Shown here piece by piece: positions 43,524-52,058 of a stretch of 64,000 bases of DNA. The position numbers and the translations under genes were made by a program. Positions within the stretch are counted from its first letter, which is position 1; each line of letters begins with the position of its first letter. The notes under the pieces were generated by a model, which was not told the origin of the DNA, did no database searches, and saw only the letters and a program-made list of their open reading frames with translations. Origin of the DNA: Pelagibius sp965227505 (GTDB taxonomy: Bacteria > Pseudomonadota > Alphaproteobacteria > Kiloniellales > Kiloniellaceae); NCBI RefSeq assembly GCF_965227505.1, contig NZ_OZ245757.1:1550001-1614000 (forward strand), given 5' to 3'.

Positions 43524-44630
43524 TCACCTTTCCAACGCGCTGATGCAGTAGACGGACCTGGCGAGCCAGTCCGGATTCACCGTCACGCCCCAACCCGGCC
43601 GATCGCTCACCGTGACCTTGCCGTCCTGGATATCATAGGGGGTTTCGACGAAAAGGTTCTGCTGCCAGGGATAGTAGTCCGCACCCTCGATCGAGAGTTC
43701 CAGGTACTTGCCGGCATTGGGGATGGCGCGCAGCAGATGCATGGTGAAAAGCGTCACCATCGACAGGTTGGCGCTGTGGGGCGTGACCGGGAGCCCCGCC
43801 TTTTCAGCCATCTTCGCGACCCGCAGCGTGCGCGTAAGCCCCCCCAGATAGCAGACGTCGGGCTGGACGATATCGACCACATGGCCGTTGATCATGCGCC
43901 GCCAATCCACCATAGAGCAGTCCTGCTCGCCCCCTGTGACATCGATGTCCAAAGCCTCTGTCACCTGTTTGGTCTGCTCGTATTCCCAGTAGGGACAGGG
44001 CTCTTCATAGTGCGAGATGCCGTTGTCCTGCAGCAGGTGACCGACCTCGATGGCCCTTGCCGGCGAGAAACCGGAATTGGCATCGACCAGCAGGGCAACG
44101 CCGTCACCCATTTCCCGCCGCATGGTCGGCACGATCTCTTCCGTGCGGCCGGGCCACTCGTCAACGTCCCGGCCGCATTCGGCACCGATGCGGAACTTGA
44201 AGGCATCGAACCCGAGACGGTCGCGCAGGTCCTTCAGGCGCTCTGCCTCCCGCTGCGGCGTGATGTCCCGTTTCATCGAGGAGCCATAGGCGCGCAGCGA
44301 CCCGGGCGTTCCACCGATCAACTCGCAGACGGCCTTGCCTTCCAGCTTACCGCGCAGGTCCCAGAGTGCGGTGTCCAGTCCGCCGATGGCGCGCCGCAGG
44401 TAGGCCCCAGGGAACTTGTGCTCGCGCTCCGGAATGATGTCGACGAGGTAATCGATGTTGAGCGCGCTCTGGCCAAGGGCGTAGGGGGCTACCTGGCGAT
44501 GCACGACCTGCGCCGTGATGTCCGCATTGTAGGGAGCGACCTGGCCCCAGCCCTCTTCGCCGTTCCCGGTCCGGACCCGCACGAAGCAGACGAACTCGTC
44601 CGTGAAGGTTTCGACGCTCGCAATTTCCAT
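43524..44630 (-). CDS. Mandelate racemase/muconate lactonizing enzyme family protein
   Basis: Enolase-superfamily enzyme of 368 residues. The N-terminal capping domain runs to about residue 115, then a barrel with FKFRIGAE (K-x-R variant of the K-x-K motif), metal ligands at LLVDANSGF, YEEPCPYWEY and GGEQDCS, and the late TPHSAN with a candidate catalytic His. This pattern resembles the acid-sugar dehydratase and proline-betaine/hydroxyproline racemase relatives. ATG 44630 was chosen; the frame upstream reads into the control region. It is divergent from the MocR regulator. Confidence 0.85.
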   Translation of the reverse strand: MEIASVETFTDEFVCFVRVRTGNGEEGWGQVAPYNADITAQVVHRQVAPYALGQSALNIDYLVDIIPEREHKFPGAYLRRAIGGLDTALWDLRGKLEGKAVCELIGGTPGSLRAYGSSMKRDITPQREAERLKDLRDRLGFDAFKFRIGAECGRDVDEWPGRTEEIVPTMRREMGDGVALLVDANSGFSPARAIEVGHLLQDNGISHYEEPCPYWEYEQTKQVTEALDIDVTGGEQDCSMVDWRRMINGHVVDIVQPDVCYLGGLTRTLRVAKMAEKAGLPVTPHSANLSMVTLFTMHLLRAIPNAGKYLELSIEGADYYPWQQNLFVETPYDIQDGKVTVSDRPGWGVTVNPDWLARSVYCISALER

Positions 44631-44682
44631 AACTGTCCGGTTGGCTCCCAAAAGGCATCGTCGGTTCGCCACGATAAACTGA

Positions 44683-44728
44683 ATTGGCCTTGATTTAAGG
44701 TCCATTTTCGTTCGTTCTATAGGCCAAT
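44683..44728. promoter_or_regulatory. Inverted repeat in the MocR/enolase divergent promoter
   Basis: ATTGGCCT (44683-44690) and AGGCCAAT (44721-44728) form a perfect 8-bp inverted repeat with 30 bp between, just before the MocR gene. TTAAGGTCCA (44695-44704) lies between them and resembles MocR/TauR-type half sites. Related copies occur before the binding-protein gene. Confidence 0.5.
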
Positions 44729-44744
44729 CTTCGAGGGAACAGGC

Positions 44745-46226
44745 ATGAAGACAAACGCCGGGGCGCTGCTGTCATCGATCCGGATCGACCGGAACGCGCG
44801 GCGAAAGATCAGCGTCCAGCTCTATATGGGCCTGAAGGAGATCCTGCTGAGCGGCGGCGTTAATCCAGGCGAACGGCTGCCGGCGACGCGTACCCTGGCA
44901 AAGGAGATCGGCGTCTCGCGGACAACCGTCATCGATGCCGTGGACAGGCTCACCGCTGAAGGCCTCCTGGAAGCAAGGGTGGGGGCCGGCACCTTCGTCA
45001 GCGAAGCGCTTGCCGGCCAGCGGGCGGCTGTCGCAGCGGCGCGCCCGGTGGCCAGCAAGCCCGCCGACCACCATCTCTCTCGCGCGGCGCGCCACGCCCA
45101 GCGCTTCCTCGCCCCGAGGGCCTGGCTGCCCCACAAGTCGCAGGCCTTCATCACCGCGCTGCCGGCCCTCGATCTCTTTCCCATGGCGCACTGGGCGCGC
45201 CTGTCGGCGCGGCACTGGCGGGCGGGCAGGGAGGACGTGATGGGCTACGGCCATCCCTCCGGCTACCAGCCCCTGAGGGAAGCAATCTCAACCCACCTGA
45301 ACGCCGCCCGCGGCATCAAGTGCGATCCGCAGCAGATCTTTATCGTGTCCGGCGCTCAGCAGGCCTTCTTTCTGATCGCCTCGCTTCTGCTGAACCCCGG
45401 CGACCATGTCTGGTTCGAAAACCCCGGAGCTATCGGGGCGCGCAACGCCTTCGTCGCCGGCGGCGCCGACATCGTCGCCGTAGAGGTCGATGACGAAGGG
45501 CTGAGCATTGCCGACGGGCTGCGCAAGGCACCGCACTTCCGCCTCGCCTTCGTGACGCCGTCACACCAGCAGCCCTTGGGCCAGGTCATGAGCCTTTCCC
45601 GGCGGCTCGCCCTTCTGGGTGCGGCCGAGGATGCGGATGCCCTGATCGTCGAGGATGACTACGACGGAGAGTTCTACTACGGAGACCAGCCGCAGCCGCC
45701 GCTGAAGAGCATCGATACCCAGGAGCGGGTGATCTATGTCGGCACCTTCTCCAAGTCGCTCTTTCCGTCCCTTCGGCTTGGCTTCGTTCTGGCGCCGCGC
45801 GGCCTGGAGGAGGCCTTTGCCGAGATCAGCGCGGCCTGGCTCAGCGGCGTTCCGACGGCAACCCAGGCCATCGTGGCGGACTTCATGAACGAGGGGCTCT
45901 TCTCGACCCACATCCGGCTCATGCGACAGGCCTACAAGGCCCGGCACGACGCCCTGATCGAGGCAACGGCGGGCCTTTCCGAGAGAATTGATGTCCGCCC
46001 CACCTCCAGCGGGTTCCATACCGTCGGCCTCTTGCCCGATGATGCAGATGAGGACGGCATCGTCGCCGGCGCCAGACAGCAGGGGATCGTGGTGGCAGCC
46101 CTGTCGCGCTACAGCGCTGCGCCCATCGACCGCAAGGGCCTCGTCCTGGGTTTCGGCGGGGTCACGCCGGAAGAAATCCGCCGCGGCGTCGACAGACTGC
46201 GTTCTCTGCCGGAGCTGGCGCCATAA
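44745..46226 (+). CDS. MocR family regulator (GntR-type helix plus aminotransferase domain)
   Basis: 493 residues. The N-terminal winged helix (residues ~20-90) is SVQLYMGLKEILLSGGVNPGERLPATRTLAKEIG with recognition helix SRTTVIDAVDRL and wing VGAGTFVSE. The remainder is a fold-type I aminotransferase domain: QQAFFLIASLLLNPGDHVWFE, the PLP Asp and Tyr in VEDDYDGEFYY, and the Schiff-base Lys in GTFSKSLFPSLRLGF. MocR proteins bind PLP or an aldimine and switch on adjacent genes for amine uptake or catabolism. It sits between a divergent enolase/ALDH operon and a Pot-type importer operon, likely regulating both. GAGGGA precedes the ATG. Confidence 0.9.
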   Translation: MKTNAGALLSSIRIDRNARRKISVQLYMGLKEILLSGGVNPGERLPATRTLAKEIGVSRTTVIDAVDRLTAEGLLEARVGAGTFVSEALAGQRAAVAAARPVASKPADHHLSRAARHAQRFLAPRAWLPHKSQAFITALPALDLFPMAHWARLSARHWRAGREDVMGYGHPSGYQPLREAISTHLNAARGIKCDPQQIFIVSGAQQAFFLIASLLLNPGDHVWFENPGAIGARNAFVAGGADIVAVEVDDEGLSIADGLRKAPHFRLAFVTPSHQQPLGQVMSLSRRLALLGAAEDADALIVEDDYDGEFYYGDQPQPPLKSIDTQERVIYVGTFSKSLFPSLRLGFVLAPRGLEEAFAEISAAWLSGVPTATQAIVADFMNEGLFSTHIRLMRQAYKARHDALIEATAGLSERIDVRPTSSGFHTVGLLPDDADEDGIVAGARQQGIVVAALSRYSAAPIDRKGLVLGFGGVTPEEIRRGVDRLRSLPELAP

Positions 46227-46329
46227 TTGGTCTGATCTCAAATCGGTAATGGATATATTTTGCAGTCCATTATCGCACTAGGCTTTGGCATTTGATTTGC
46301 CGGTTCGTCTGCTTGGGCGATCGGCCAAT
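46226..46329. promoter_or_regulatory. Putative MocR operator region before binding-protein gene
   Basis: Contains ATTGGTCT (46226-46233) and GGCCAAT (46323-46329), similar to the repeats before the MocR gene, plus a perfect inverted repeat TAATGGA (46247-46253) / TCCATTA (46266-46272) with a 12-bp spacer over an AT-rich core, where a promoter would fit. Confidence 0.5.
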
Positions 46330-46342
46330 AAGGGAGGCTTGA

Positions 46343-47431
46343 ATGACAAGCAGAAAACTGTCCGCCGCCTTGATGGCTGCCACCATTCTCACCGGGGCCC
46401 TCACGACGGCGACGACGGCTCAGGCGGAGACGCTTCGGCTCCTGACCTGGGGGTCCTACGCGCCGGAGGAAGTGGTCAGGCTGTTCGAGGAAAAGTACCC
46501 GGACATCGATGTCGAGGTCACCTTTTCCAACAACGAGGAGATGATCGCCAAGCTGCGGGCGACCGGCGGCGCCGGCTTTGACCTGGCACAGCCAAGTCAC
46601 GACCGCATCTACGCAGCGCAGCTCGAATACAACATCTACAAGCCCATGGACCTTTCGAAGATCGACACCTCGGTCATGCAGCCCAAGCTGCTGGATGGCG
46701 TGAAGGCCAATACCACGATCGACGGCGAGGTCTACTCCGTACCCCATCAGTGGGGCACCTCCGGCCTGATGGCCGACAAGACGAAAGCGCCTGATATCAA
46801 GAGCTGGGCCGACCTCTGCGACCCACAGTACAAGGGCAAGACCTCGATGCGCCTGAAGCGCACCATTCTGCTGGGCACTGCCTTTGCGATGGGCGAGGAT
46901 CCGTTCGCTGCCTACGCCGATCTGGACAAGTACCAGGCCATTCTCGACAAGGCCGTCGACAAGCTGATCGCCTGCAAGGACAACATCAAGGCCTACTGGA
47001 AAGGCGGAGACGACCTCTCCGCCCTGATGCTCTCCGGCGAAGTGATTGCGTCCGAGACCTGGGACTCGACGGCGTACCGGATCTACAACCAGAACCCCAA
47101 CATCGTCTTCGTGCCGCCCGAGACCGGCGCTCTGGCCTGGATCGACACCTTCACCCTGCCCCGCAAGGGCAAGGCTGACGATGCGGCCTACAAGTGGATC
47201 AACTTCGTCCTGCAGCCTGAAATCGTCAAGCTGATGTCGGCCAGCACCGGCAGTGCCGCCGCGATCAAGGGCGGCAGCGATCTGCTGCCGGACGACAAGA
47301 AGGCAGCCTTTGCTGCCGCCTTCTCCGACGAGGACATCGCGAACCTGCAGTTCTTCGCCAACATCCCGCCGGGTGTGGAGGACATGGAAGGCAAGGCTCT
47401 CGAGAAGATCAAGGCCGCCACCGGCGGCTGA
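46343..47431 (+). CDS. potD: Periplasmic polyamine-binding protein (PotD/PotF-like), second system
   Basis: 362 residues with a Sec signal peptide (cleavage after TTAQA, near residue 28), then the family start LRLLTWGSYAPEEVVRLFEEKYPDIDVEV and GFDLAQPSHDRI. VPHQWGTSGLM and the late GALAWIDTFTLPRKG are characteristic. GGGAGG lies five bases before the ATG. First gene of an importer operon in the order binding protein, ATPase, permease, permease. It is only moderately similar to the PotD-like protein at 3339, so the two systems are probably not recent duplicates. The ligand may be another cationic amine. Confidence 0.88.
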   Translation: MTSRKLSAALMAATILTGALTTATTAQAETLRLLTWGSYAPEEVVRLFEEKYPDIDVEVTFSNNEEMIAKLRATGGAGFDLAQPSHDRIYAAQLEYNIYKPMDLSKIDTSVMQPKLLDGVKANTTIDGEVYSVPHQWGTSGLMADKTKAPDIKSWADLCDPQYKGKTSMRLKRTILLGTAFAMGEDPFAAYADLDKYQAILDKAVDKLIACKDNIKAYWKGGDDLSALMLSGEVIASETWDSTAYRIYNQNPNIVFVPPETGALAWIDTFTLPRKGKADDAAYKWINFVLQPEIVKLMSASTGSAAAIKGGSDLLPDDKKAAFAAAFSDEDIANLQFFANIPPGVEDMEGKALEKIKAATGG

Positions 47432-47449
47432 TCCGGCAGTCCCGTTTGC

Positions 47450-47506
47450 AGAGACGCTGCCTCCTGGTTAGAAACCCCTGCGGCATAAACCAGGGGCAGC
47501 GTCTCT
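47450..47506 (+). terminator. Strong intercistronic hairpin after binding-protein gene
   Basis: Arms 47450-47469 and 47488-47506 pair over about 19 bp with a single bulged base around an 18-base loop; the outer part is AGAGACGCTGCC. Only a weak T-rich run follows (TCTTGTT). Its place between the binding-protein and ATPase genes suggests partial termination or mRNA stabilisation that gives more binding protein than membrane components. Confidence 0.7.
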
Positions 47507-47543
47507 TGTTCCCGGGGCCCCTTATCCCCCGCAGGGCGATCGC

Positions 47544-48662
47544 ATGAATTCCTCCTTCGACTACGATCTTGAATGCACCGACGTCTCCAAGACCTTCGGG
47601 CGTCTGCGCGCCGTCGATGAAGTTTCCTTCAAGATCCCCAGCGGTTCCTTTTTCTCGATCCTGGGTCCCTCGGGCTGCGGCAAAACGACCTTGATGCGCA
47701 TGATTGCCGGCTTCGAAGACCCGACGGCCGGTGATGTGAAGATCAAGGGGGCCTCTGTCCTCAACACGCCGCCGAACAAGCGCAACGTGAAGATGGTCTT
47801 CCAGCATCTGGCGCTGTTCCCGATGATGAACGTTTACGAGAACATCGCCTATGGCCTGCGCTGCAACGGTGCCGGAAAGGCCGAAATCGAGCAGAAGGTC
47901 AAGCGGGTGCTCGAGCGTATCGCCCTGCCGGACGTGGGAGAACGCGAGATCCACCAGCTCTCCGGCGGCCAGAAACAGCGGATCGCCATCGCCCGCTGCA
48001 TGGTACTCGATCCCGACGTGCTGCTTCTGGACGAGCCGCTGGGCGCCCTCGACCTGAAGTTGCGCGAAGCCATGAAGATCGAACTGAAACTGCTCCAGCA
48101 CCAGTTCAACACCACCTTCGTCTACATCACCCACGACCAGTCGGAGGCGCTGGTGATGTCCGACAACGTGGCCGTGATGAACCAAGGCAGGTTCGAGCAG
48201 ATCGGTTCGCCCCAGCAACTCTATCACAGCCCGGCCAGCGCTTTCGTCGCCGGCTTCGTCGGTGACGCCAACCGCTGGAACGGCCGGGTGCTGGAAGCCG
48301 CAAACGGCGGCATCAGGGTCGAGACCGCCGCCGGCCTCGGCCTGGGGTGCACCGCGGGCAGTGGGCAGAAGCTTCAGAACGGCGACTTTGTCGAGGTCTT
48401 CGTGCGCCCGGAGTTCATCCGTACGGGCCGGCGCGAGGCGGCGCCCACCGCGGGTCACAATCACCTCGAGGGCGTTGTCGACAGCCTGCTCTTCAACGGT
48501 GCCAACAGCCGGGTCCTGGTCCGGACAGGCAAGGGCGAGTTGATCGAGGCCGACGTCACCCTGACCGGCGGCAGCGACGATGTGAAACCCGGCGAGACGG
48601 TGGTGATGAGCTGGTCGGCGGATCAAACCCTCTGCTTTGCCTCCCAAGCGGACCCGTCATGA
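47544..48662 (+). CDS. potA: Polyamine-type ABC transporter ATPase (PotA-like), second system
   Basis: 372 residues with Walker A GPSGCGKTT, Q-loop VFQHLALFPMM, signature LSGGQKQRIAIARCM, Walker B LLLDEPLGALD, switch His in YITHDQSEAL and a C-terminal TOBE-type domain (VFVRPEFIRTG). The gene starts about 110 bp after the binding-protein gene, behind a hairpin, and ends overlapping the permease start (ATGA). Confidence 0.9.
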   Translation: MNSSFDYDLECTDVSKTFGRLRAVDEVSFKIPSGSFFSILGPSGCGKTTLMRMIAGFEDPTAGDVKIKGASVLNTPPNKRNVKMVFQHLALFPMMNVYENIAYGLRCNGAGKAEIEQKVKRVLERIALPDVGEREIHQLSGGQKQRIAIARCMVLDPDVLLLDEPLGALDLKLREAMKIELKLLQHQFNTTFVYITHDQSEALVMSDNVAVMNQGRFEQIGSPQQLYHSPASAFVAGFVGDANRWNGRVLEAANGGIRVETAAGLGLGCTAGSGQKLQNGDFVEVFVRPEFIRTGRREAAPTAGHNHLEGVVDSLLFNGANSRVLVRTGKGELIEADVTLTGGSDDVKPGETVVMSWSADQTLCFASQADPS

Positions 48663-49528
48663 AGCAGAGCGACATCAAGCGGCTCTCGCTGATTCTGCTG
48701 TTCATGCCCTTTGTGCTCTGGATCACACTGCTCATCGTCCTGCCGCATATCGGCATGGGCGTGCTGGCGCTGCGGGAGAAGGTGGCCCCTCGGGTCTACG
48801 AGTTCGGCCTCGGCAACTTCATCGAGTTCCTGCAGGAGCCGATTTACTGGAACACTCTCCTGCGCACCGGCTCCATGTCGCTGCTGGTGACCGCCCTGGC
48901 CCTGCTGGCCGGCTTCCCCATCGCCTACTACATCGCCAAGATCGCCGGCTGGCGCACACGCGGCGCCCTCTTCCTGCTTTGTCTCGTCCCGCTCTGGGTC
49001 AGCGACCTGATCCGTGCCTTCGGCTGGATCCTGCTGCTGAGGGAGACCGGCGTGATTTCGTCTTTCCTACAAGGCATCGGGATCCTCGACGCGCCGATTG
49101 AGCTGCTCTACAACGACGTAACCGTCATCATCGGGCTCGTCTACACGGTCATCCTCTTCATGATCGTACCGCTGGTCTCGACCCTCGACGGCATGGACGA
49201 TGCGATGATCGAGGCGGGCTATAACCTCGGCGGCAACGGCTGGACGGTGCTGCGTCGCATCATCGTTCCCTACGCAATGCCCGGCATCGTCTCCGGCTGC
49301 ATCATCGTCTTCATGCTGACCGCCGGGAGTTACCTCACCCCCATCCTGCTGGGCGGCAAGAACTCCAGCTGGTTCACGGAGACCATCTACGAGCAGTTCA
49401 TCACGCGTTACAACTGGGAGTCCGGTGCGGCCTTCGGCTTCCTGCTGCTCGCCTTCACGTCGTTCGTCGTCTGGCTTGGCCTCAAGCTCTCGCGTCAGAC
49501 TCTCGCCGGCACGATTGCACGGAGCTGA
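48659..49528 (+). CDS. potB: Polyamine-type ABC transporter permease (PotB-like), second system
   Basis: 289 residues, about six spans, the first at LILLFMPFVLWITLLIVLP. The docking loop is IEAGYNLGGNGWTVLRRI followed by IVPYAMPGIVSG. ATG 48659 overlaps the ATPase stop; the longer frame upstream lies inside the ATPase gene and is not real. Confidence 0.9.
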   Translation: MKQSDIKRLSLILLFMPFVLWITLLIVLPHIGMGVLALREKVAPRVYEFGLGNFIEFLQEPIYWNTLLRTGSMSLLVTALALLAGFPIAYYIAKIAGWRTRGALFLLCLVPLWVSDLIRAFGWILLLRETGVISSFLQGIGILDAPIELLYNDVTVIIGLVYTVILFMIVPLVSTLDGMDDAMIEAGYNLGGNGWTVLRRIIVPYAMPGIVSGCIIVFMLTAGSYLTPILLGGKNSSWFTETIYEQFITRYNWESGAAFGFLLLAFTSFVVWLGLKLSRQTLAGTIARS

Positions 49529-49540
49529 GGGAGCGGCGCT

Positions 49541-50401
49541 ATGGCGAGAAACGGAAATAACTGGGCCTTCCTGCTCGGCTACCGGGCCTACGTCCTGGCC
49601 TTCTTCCTCTTTCTGGCCGCTCCCCTGGTTTCCGCCGGCACCTTCGCGTTCAACGACTCGCTCTTCCCGGCGCTGCCCTGGCAGGGTTTCACCCTGGACT
49701 GGTTCTTCAACGACACCGAACCGAAGCTCGGGATGTTCCACGACAGGCGCCTCCTGCGGGGCCTCTATTACTCCTTCATCATCGCCATCGCGGTCGCCGC
49801 CCTCTCGGTCTTTGCCGGCACCTGCAACGCGTTTCTTTTCGTGCGCCGGGAGTTCCCCGCAAAGAATTTCCTCTACATCGTCATGATTGTCCCCCTGGTC
49901 ATTCCGGGTGTCATCCTCGGCATCTCGATCCTCGTGCTTGCAAGCTCCGTCGCCAACGGGCTGGAGGACCGCTACGGCCTGGAGCTGGAGTTCCTGCGCC
50001 CGGGCATTCTGCTCGTGGTTCTGGGCCAGTTCTCCTTCATCACCACCATTGCCTCCCTTGTCATCATCGCCCGGCTGAAGAAGTTCGATGCGGCCATGGA
50101 AGAAGCCGCGCTCAACCTGGGCGCCAGCCGGGCGCGGGTTCTGATGACGATCACCCTGCCGTTCCTGCGCCCGGCGATGATCGCCGGCGGGATCGTGGCT
50201 TTTCTCGTTTCCTTCGAGAACTTCAACACGACCCTGTTCCTGGTCGGCTCGGAAGCGCCCCTGACGATCACCATGTTCGACCGCATGGCGAAGGTCGGCT
50301 CGACCCCGGTGCTGAACGCCGTTTCGTTCTTTCTGATGGTCGGCTCGGGGCTGCTCGCCCTACTCTCGATCCTGGTTCAGCGGGACAAGCCGGGCGGATA
50401 A
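49541..50401 (+). CDS. potC: Polyamine-type ABC transporter permease (PotC-like), second system
   Basis: 286 residues, six spans, the first at AYVLAFFLFLAAPLVSAGTFAFNDS. The docking loop reads EEAALNLGASRARVLMTI followed by TLPFLRPAMIAG. GAGGGAG lies eight or so bases before the ATG. Followed after 9 bp by the GMC oxidoreductase gene, which is therefore probably part of the operon. Confidence 0.9.
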   Translation: MARNGNNWAFLLGYRAYVLAFFLFLAAPLVSAGTFAFNDSLFPALPWQGFTLDWFFNDTEPKLGMFHDRRLLRGLYYSFIIAIAVAALSVFAGTCNAFLFVRREFPAKNFLYIVMIVPLVIPGVILGISILVLASSVANGLEDRYGLELEFLRPGILLVVLGQFSFITTIASLVIIARLKKFDAAMEEAALNLGASRARVLMTITLPFLRPAMIAGGIVAFLVSFENFNTTLFLVGSEAPLTITMFDRMAKVGSTPVLNAVSFFLMVGSGLLALLSILVQRDKPGG

Positions 50402-50410
50402 CGTACGCAG

Positions 50411-52042
50411 ATGACAAGCCGGGAAACGGAGAGCTACGACTACATCGTTGTCGGCGCGGGGTCGGCGGGCTGCGCGCTTGCAGCCCGTCTGAGCGAAAGC
50501 GGCCGGCACAGGGTCCTGCTGCTGGAAGCAGGACCCGACGACCGCCGGTTCTGGGTCCAGGTGCCGATCGGATACGGCCGGTCTTTCTACGATCCGCAGG
50601 TCAACTGGATGTATACGACCGAGCCGGTTCCCGGCCTTGGGGACCGTGCGAGCTACTGGCCCCGCGGCAAAGTGCTCGGCGGTTCCAGTTCGATCAATGC
50701 CATGGTCTTCATCCGCGGCCAGGCCGAAGACTACGAGGACTGGCGGGCCGCCGGAAATCCCGGTTGGGGATGGCAGGATGTCCTGCCGCTGTACAAGCGC
50801 ATGGAGTGCCACGCCGGGGGCGAGAGCGATCAGCACGGCGGCGCCGGCCCCTTGCACGTCATGTCGCCGTCGCGCGATCTGCATCCGACCTGCGAGGACT
50901 TCCTGAGCGCCTGCGAGGAGGCTGGCGTGCCGCGCAACGCCGACTTCAACGGTGCCCGGCAGGAAGGCGTCGGCACCTACCACATCACCGTCAAGAACGG
51001 GATACGCATGTCGGCGGCGCGGGCCTATCTCTGGCCGGCCCGCCGGCGCGCAAACCTGCGCATCGAGACCGAGGCGGAAGCCCGGCGCGTCCTCTTCGAG
51101 GGGCGGCGCGCCGTCGGCATCGAGTACCTGCGCAAGGGTCGCCGCCGTACCGCCCGAGCCACCGCCGAGGTTATCCTCTCCGCCGGCGCCGTGAACACGC
51201 CGAAGCTGCTTCAACTCTCCGGCGTCGGACCGGCGGAAGATCTGAAAGCCCTTGGCATTAACCCGGTGCTGGACAGTCCCGCTGTCGGCCAGCACCTCCA
51301 GGACCACCTGGACGTCGGGCTCATCTATCGCTGCCGGGTGCCGACCCTGAACAATCAGCTCCATCCCTGGTGGGGCAAACTTTGGGCGGGTATGAAGTAC
51401 GTGACTAGGCGACGCGGCCCCCTCGCCCTCAGCCTGAACCACGCCGGCGCCTTCATCCGCAGCCGGCCCGAACTCGACCGCCCCAACCTGCAGCTCTACT
51501 TCTCGCCCCTCAGCTATCTGAAGGCGCCACCGGGCACGCGCCCGCTGATGAACCCGGACCCCTATGCCGCCTTTCACATCAGCGTTTCGCCCTGCCGGCC
51601 GACCAGCCGCGGCTTCCTGCGCCTCAGGTCGCCCGACCCGGCCGAGACACTGGAGATCCAGCCCAACTACCTTGCGACCGAACACGACCAGCAGGAAGTC
51701 GTGGAGGGTCTCCGCTTCCTGCTGGGGCTGGCCAGGACCTCAGCCATGCAGCGTTTGATCACGGCGGAAGTGCCGCCGAACCCCCGGGACGACAGTGACG
51801 CCAGCCTGCTCGCCTATGCCCGCGAGCAGGGCGTCACCGTTTTCCATCCCGCCGGCACCTGCCGCATGGGTCCGGACAGCGCGACCTCGGTTGTCGACCC
51901 TGCATTGCGGGTGCACGGGGCCGAGGGTCTGCGCATCGCCGACGCCTCGATCTTCCCGACTTTGACGTCGGGCAACATCAACGCACCGGCCATCATGACC
52001 GGCGAAAAAGCCAGCGACCTGATCCTGCGGGGCAGCAGTTAG
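50411..52042 (+). CDS. GMC family FAD oxidoreductase (choline dehydrogenase-like)
   Basis: 543 residues. The N-terminal FAD fold is YIVVGAGSAGCALAARLSE; signature 1 is WPRGKVLGGSSSINAMVF, signature 2 is GAVNTPKLLQLSGVG, and the C-terminal catalytic His-Asn region is HPAGTCRMG ... TSGNINAPAIMTGEKASDLI. These enzymes oxidise alcohols, such as choline, to aldehydes at a membrane or cytoplasm. Being the last gene of the second Pot-type operon, with an ALDH in the divergent operon, it suggests oxidation of an imported amino-alcohol. It is not called betA because no betaine-synthesis partners with that order are present. Confidence 0.88.
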   Translation: MTSRETESYDYIVVGAGSAGCALAARLSESGRHRVLLLEAGPDDRRFWVQVPIGYGRSFYDPQVNWMYTTEPVPGLGDRASYWPRGKVLGGSSSINAMVFIRGQAEDYEDWRAAGNPGWGWQDVLPLYKRMECHAGGESDQHGGAGPLHVMSPSRDLHPTCEDFLSACEEAGVPRNADFNGARQEGVGTYHITVKNGIRMSAARAYLWPARRRANLRIETEAEARRVLFEGRRAVGIEYLRKGRRRTARATAEVILSAGAVNTPKLLQLSGVGPAEDLKALGINPVLDSPAVGQHLQDHLDVGLIYRCRVPTLNNQLHPWWGKLWAGMKYVTRRRGPLALSLNHAGAFIRSRPELDRPNLQLYFSPLSYLKAPPGTRPLMNPDPYAAFHISVSPCRPTSRGFLRLRSPDPAETLEIQPNYLATEHDQQEVVEGLRFLLGLARTSAMQRLITAEVPPNPRDDSDASLLAYAREQGVTVFHPAGTCRMGPDSATSVVDPALRVHGAEGLRIADASIFPTLTSGNINAPAIMTGEKASDLILRGSS

Positions 52043-52058
52043 CGGCGACCAATCCGGA

